From Bradyrhizobium sp. (GTDB lineage Bacteria > Pseudomonadota > Alphaproteobacteria > Rhizobiales > Xanthobacteraceae): a stretch of 34,237 nt of DNA. The first letter of the stretch is position 1. Every line of letters starts with the position of its first letter. Below are positions 32,577-34,237 of this stretch, piece after piece. The position numbers were made by a program, and so were the translations under genes. The DNA lies in NCBI GenBank assembly GCA_030681365.1, contig JAUXWH010000103.1, positions 1 to 34,237 on the forward strand. The letters are read 5' to 3'. A model generated the notes under the pieces. It had not been told where the DNA came from and did not search any database. It was given only the letters and a program-made list of their open reading frames with translations.

Positions 32577-33295
32577 TCCAGACTGCCACCATCGCGCGGA
32601 CTCCGCCGCGACCGGCTGACGACGCCCCGCATTTGCTGCTGGTCGATGACGATCGCCGCATCCGCGACCTGTTGTCGCGCTTCCTCTGCGGCGAAGGCTA
32701 CCGCGTCACCACGGCGGCGAGCGCCTCGGACGCCCGCGCCAAGCTGCTCGGCCTGCATTTCGACCTGCTGATCCTCGACGTCATGATGCCCGGCGAAACC
32801 GGATTCGATCTCGCCCGCTTCATCCGCATCTCGTCCTCGGTGCCGATCATCATGCTGACGGCACGCCACGAAGCCGAGGCCCGCATCGAGGGCCTGCAGA
32901 TCGGCGCCGACGACTACGTCGCCAAACCGTTCGAGCCGCGCGAGCTGGTGCTGCGGATCGGCAATATCCTCAAGCGCACCGCGCCGCCGCCGGTGGAGAC
33001 GCTGGAGCAGATCGCGTTCGGGCCCTATGTCTATCATCTCGACCGCGGCGAACTGCGCCAGGGCGAGGAGACCATCCACCTCACCGACCGCGAACGCGAA
33101 ATGCTGCGGATTCTCAGCCTCGCGCCGGGCGAGACCGTGCCGCGCAGCGCGCTGACCGGCGACGGTTCGGTCAACGAGCGCGCGGTCGACGTGCAGATCA
33201 ATCGTCTCAGGCGCAAGATCGAGAAGGATCCTGCCAATCCGCTGTTCCTGCAGGCGGTGCGCGGCGTCGGCTATCGCCTGGTCGCCTCGCCTTGA
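32573..33295 (+). CDS. OmpR-family response regulator
   Basis: 240 residues from GTG 32573, overlapping the MarR gene stop (GTGA). Receiver domain about 20-135: LLLVDDDRRIRDLL with the acidic pair, phospho-acceptor D69 (LLILDVMMPG), T97 (IIMLTA), and K118 (DDYVAKPFEP). A winged-helix DNA-binding domain occupies about 148-238 (LTDREREMLRIL; ERAVDVQINRLRRKIE; VRGVGYRLV). Unusual only in its ~18-residue N-terminal extension. The partner is probably the downstream histidine kinase. Confidence 0.95.
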   Translation: MIQTATIARTPPRPADDAPHLLLVDDDRRIRDLLSRFLCGEGYRVTTAASASDARAKLLGLHFDLLILDVMMPGETGFDLARFIRISSSVPIIMLTARHEAEARIEGLQIGADDYVAKPFEPRELVLRIGNILKRTAPPPVETLEQIAFGPYVYHLDRGELRQGEETIHLTDREREMLRILSLAPGETVPRSALTGDGSVNERAVDVQINRLRRKIEKDPANPLFLQAVRGVGYRLVASP

Positions 33296-33305
33296 GCATA
33301 TCTTC

Positions 33306-34237
33306 ATGAGCACGCTCGACACCGGCCTCACGCTGATCCGCTCCGCCGCCGGCCGCGTCTCGGCATCCAATCGCTGGATGGGTAACGCGTTCAAGAGCTG
33401 GATGCCGACCGGGCTCTATGCCCGCGCGCTGCTGATCATGATCGTGCCGATGGTGGTGCTGCAGTCGGTGGTGGCGTTCGTGTTCATGGAGCGGCACTGG
33501 AACACGGTGACGCGGCGGCTGTCGGCCGCCGTGGTGGCCGATATCGCCACCCTGATCGACGTCTACAAGGTCTATCCGCAGGACAAGGACCGCGCCCAGC
33601 TGCGGCGCATCGCCCAGCAGCGGCTCGGGCTGGTGGTGGACTTTCTGCCGTCCGGCGACCTGCCGGCGCCCGGCCCGAAACCGTTCTTCTCGCTGCTCGA
33701 CCAGACGCTGTCGGTGCAGCTCAGCCGCCAGATCGCGCGACCGTTCTGGATCGATACCGTCGGCCGCTCCAATCTGGTGGAAATCCGCATCCAGCTCGAC
33801 GACGCCGTGATACGAGTGTTCGCGCAGCGCAGCGCCGCCTATGCGTCGAACTCGGAAATCTTCATCTTCTGGATGCTGGGGACCTCGTCGATCCTGCTGA
33901 TCGTCATGGTGCTGTTCCTGCGCAACCAGATCAAGCCGATCCTGCGGCTGGCCGACGCCGCGGAAAGTTTCGGCAAGGGCCGCGAGGCGCCGAACTTCCG
34001 TCCCCGCGGCGCGCGCGAAGTGCGGCGCGCGGCGCACGCCTTCCTCGAGATGAAAGCGCGTATCGAGCGCTCGATCGAACAGCGCACCGCGATGCTGGCC
34101 GGCGTCAGCCACGATCTGCGCACCATCCTCACCCGCTTCAAGCTGGAACTGGCGCTGATCGGCGACAGCCCCGAGGTCGACGGCATGCGCAAGGACGTCG
34201 ACGAGATGGCCGGCATGCTGGAGGCCTATCTGGCGTT
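33306..34237 (+). CDS. EnvZ-like sensor histidine kinase (3' truncated by window)
   Basis: The first 310 residues are present; the frame runs off the window end. ATG 33306 lies 10 bases after the response regulator stop. Topology: membrane helix about 40-62, periplasmic sensor about 63-183, helix about 184-206, HAMP linker about 207-258, then the phosphorylation helix with H269 in AGVSHDLRTILTRFKLEL. Odd: the H-box normally reads HDLRTPLT; here the proline position is Ile (I274). The order MarR - OmpR regulator - kinase in one transcript suggests one circuit; the kinase presumably controls D69 of the response regulator. ATPase domain outside the window. Confidence 0.92.
   Translation, partial: MSTLDTGLTLIRSAAGRVSASNRWMGNAFKSWMPTGLYARALLIMIVPMVVLQSVVAFVFMERHWNTVTRRLSAAVVADIATLIDVYKVYPQDKDRAQLRRIAQQRLGLVVDFLPSGDLPAPGPKPFFSLLDQTLSVQLSRQIARPFWIDTVGRSNLVEIRIQLDDAVIRVFAQRSAAYASNSEIFIFWMLGTSSILLIVMVLFLRNQIKPILRLADAAESFGKGREAPNFRPRGAREVRRAAHAFLEMKARIERSIEQRTAMLAGVSHDLRTILTRFKLELALIGDSPEVDGMRKDVDEMAGMLEAYLA

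Noticed and set aside
1..34237. Phage, secretion, defence or antibiotic-cluster genes
   Set aside because: I looked for transposases, integrases, toxin-antitoxin pairs, defence and biosynthetic signatures and saw none; gene content and composition look chromosomal throughout.

Overview
This is a GC-rich chromosomal segment that looks like Bradyrhizobium or a close relative (alphaproteobacteria, Nitrobacteraceae). Support: a 1001-residue PutA without the N-terminal DNA-binding domain, the length and architecture of the B. japonicum enzyme; a GGAAC-16-CGTT site matching the alphaproteobacterial EcfG general-stress promoter; a RibH2-type lumazine synthase behind an FMN riboswitch; alphaproteobacterial-type HisRS; and many short palindromic intergenic repeats of kinds common in Bradyrhizobium. 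I see no rRNA, tRNA, CRISPR array, transposase or phage gene. Most of the window is chromosomal housekeeping and catabolic material.

Layout. 1-4033 (+): acyl-CoA catabolism block (3' end of an acyl-CoA dehydrogenase, CaiB-type CoA-transferase, MaoC/FAS1-like hydratase, benzoylformate-decarboxylase-like ThDP enzyme). 4183-5698 (-): an SDR oxidoreductase and a hemolysin-III/TrhA family membrane protein. 5879-8376 (+): ycjX-ycjF pair, meeting a GT39-type glycosyltransferase (8377-9996, -) tail to tail with no spacer. 10259-11995 (+): a membrane protein / [2Fe-2S] ferredoxin / class III cyclase fusion, the most unusual gene here. 12172-12921: small His-rich exported protein and a cold-shock protein. 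13071-13742 (-): exported protein with a possible transglutaminase-like Cys-His-Asp triad, divergent from putA (13851-16856, +). 17015-18235: second CaiB-type CoA-transferase. 18443-19012: exported PRC-barrel protein with an EcfG-type promoter. 19301-20590: MFS transporter. 20848-22239: membrane-anchored coiled-coil protein with an internal duplication. 22253-23251 (-): aldo/keto reductase. 23514-23959: two very small genes. 23973-25796 (-): SDR, and ribH under an FMN riboswitch. 26338-27846 (+): YbjN-like protein and proC. 27973-31698 (-): hotdog thioesterase, tautomerase, hisS, ilvE. 32016-34237 (+): MarR regulator, OmpR-type response regulator and the start of an EnvZ-like kinase, cut by the window end.

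How the genes work together: the first block is a translationally coupled acyl-CoA pathway; putA and proC are the catabolic and anabolic sides of proline metabolism but lie 10 kb apart; the last three genes form a one-operon signalling module (MarR and response regulator overlap by 4 bases; kinase starts 10 bases later). At least ten palindromic repeats of several families occupy the gaps between genes, and one supplies the stop codon of the thioesterase gene.
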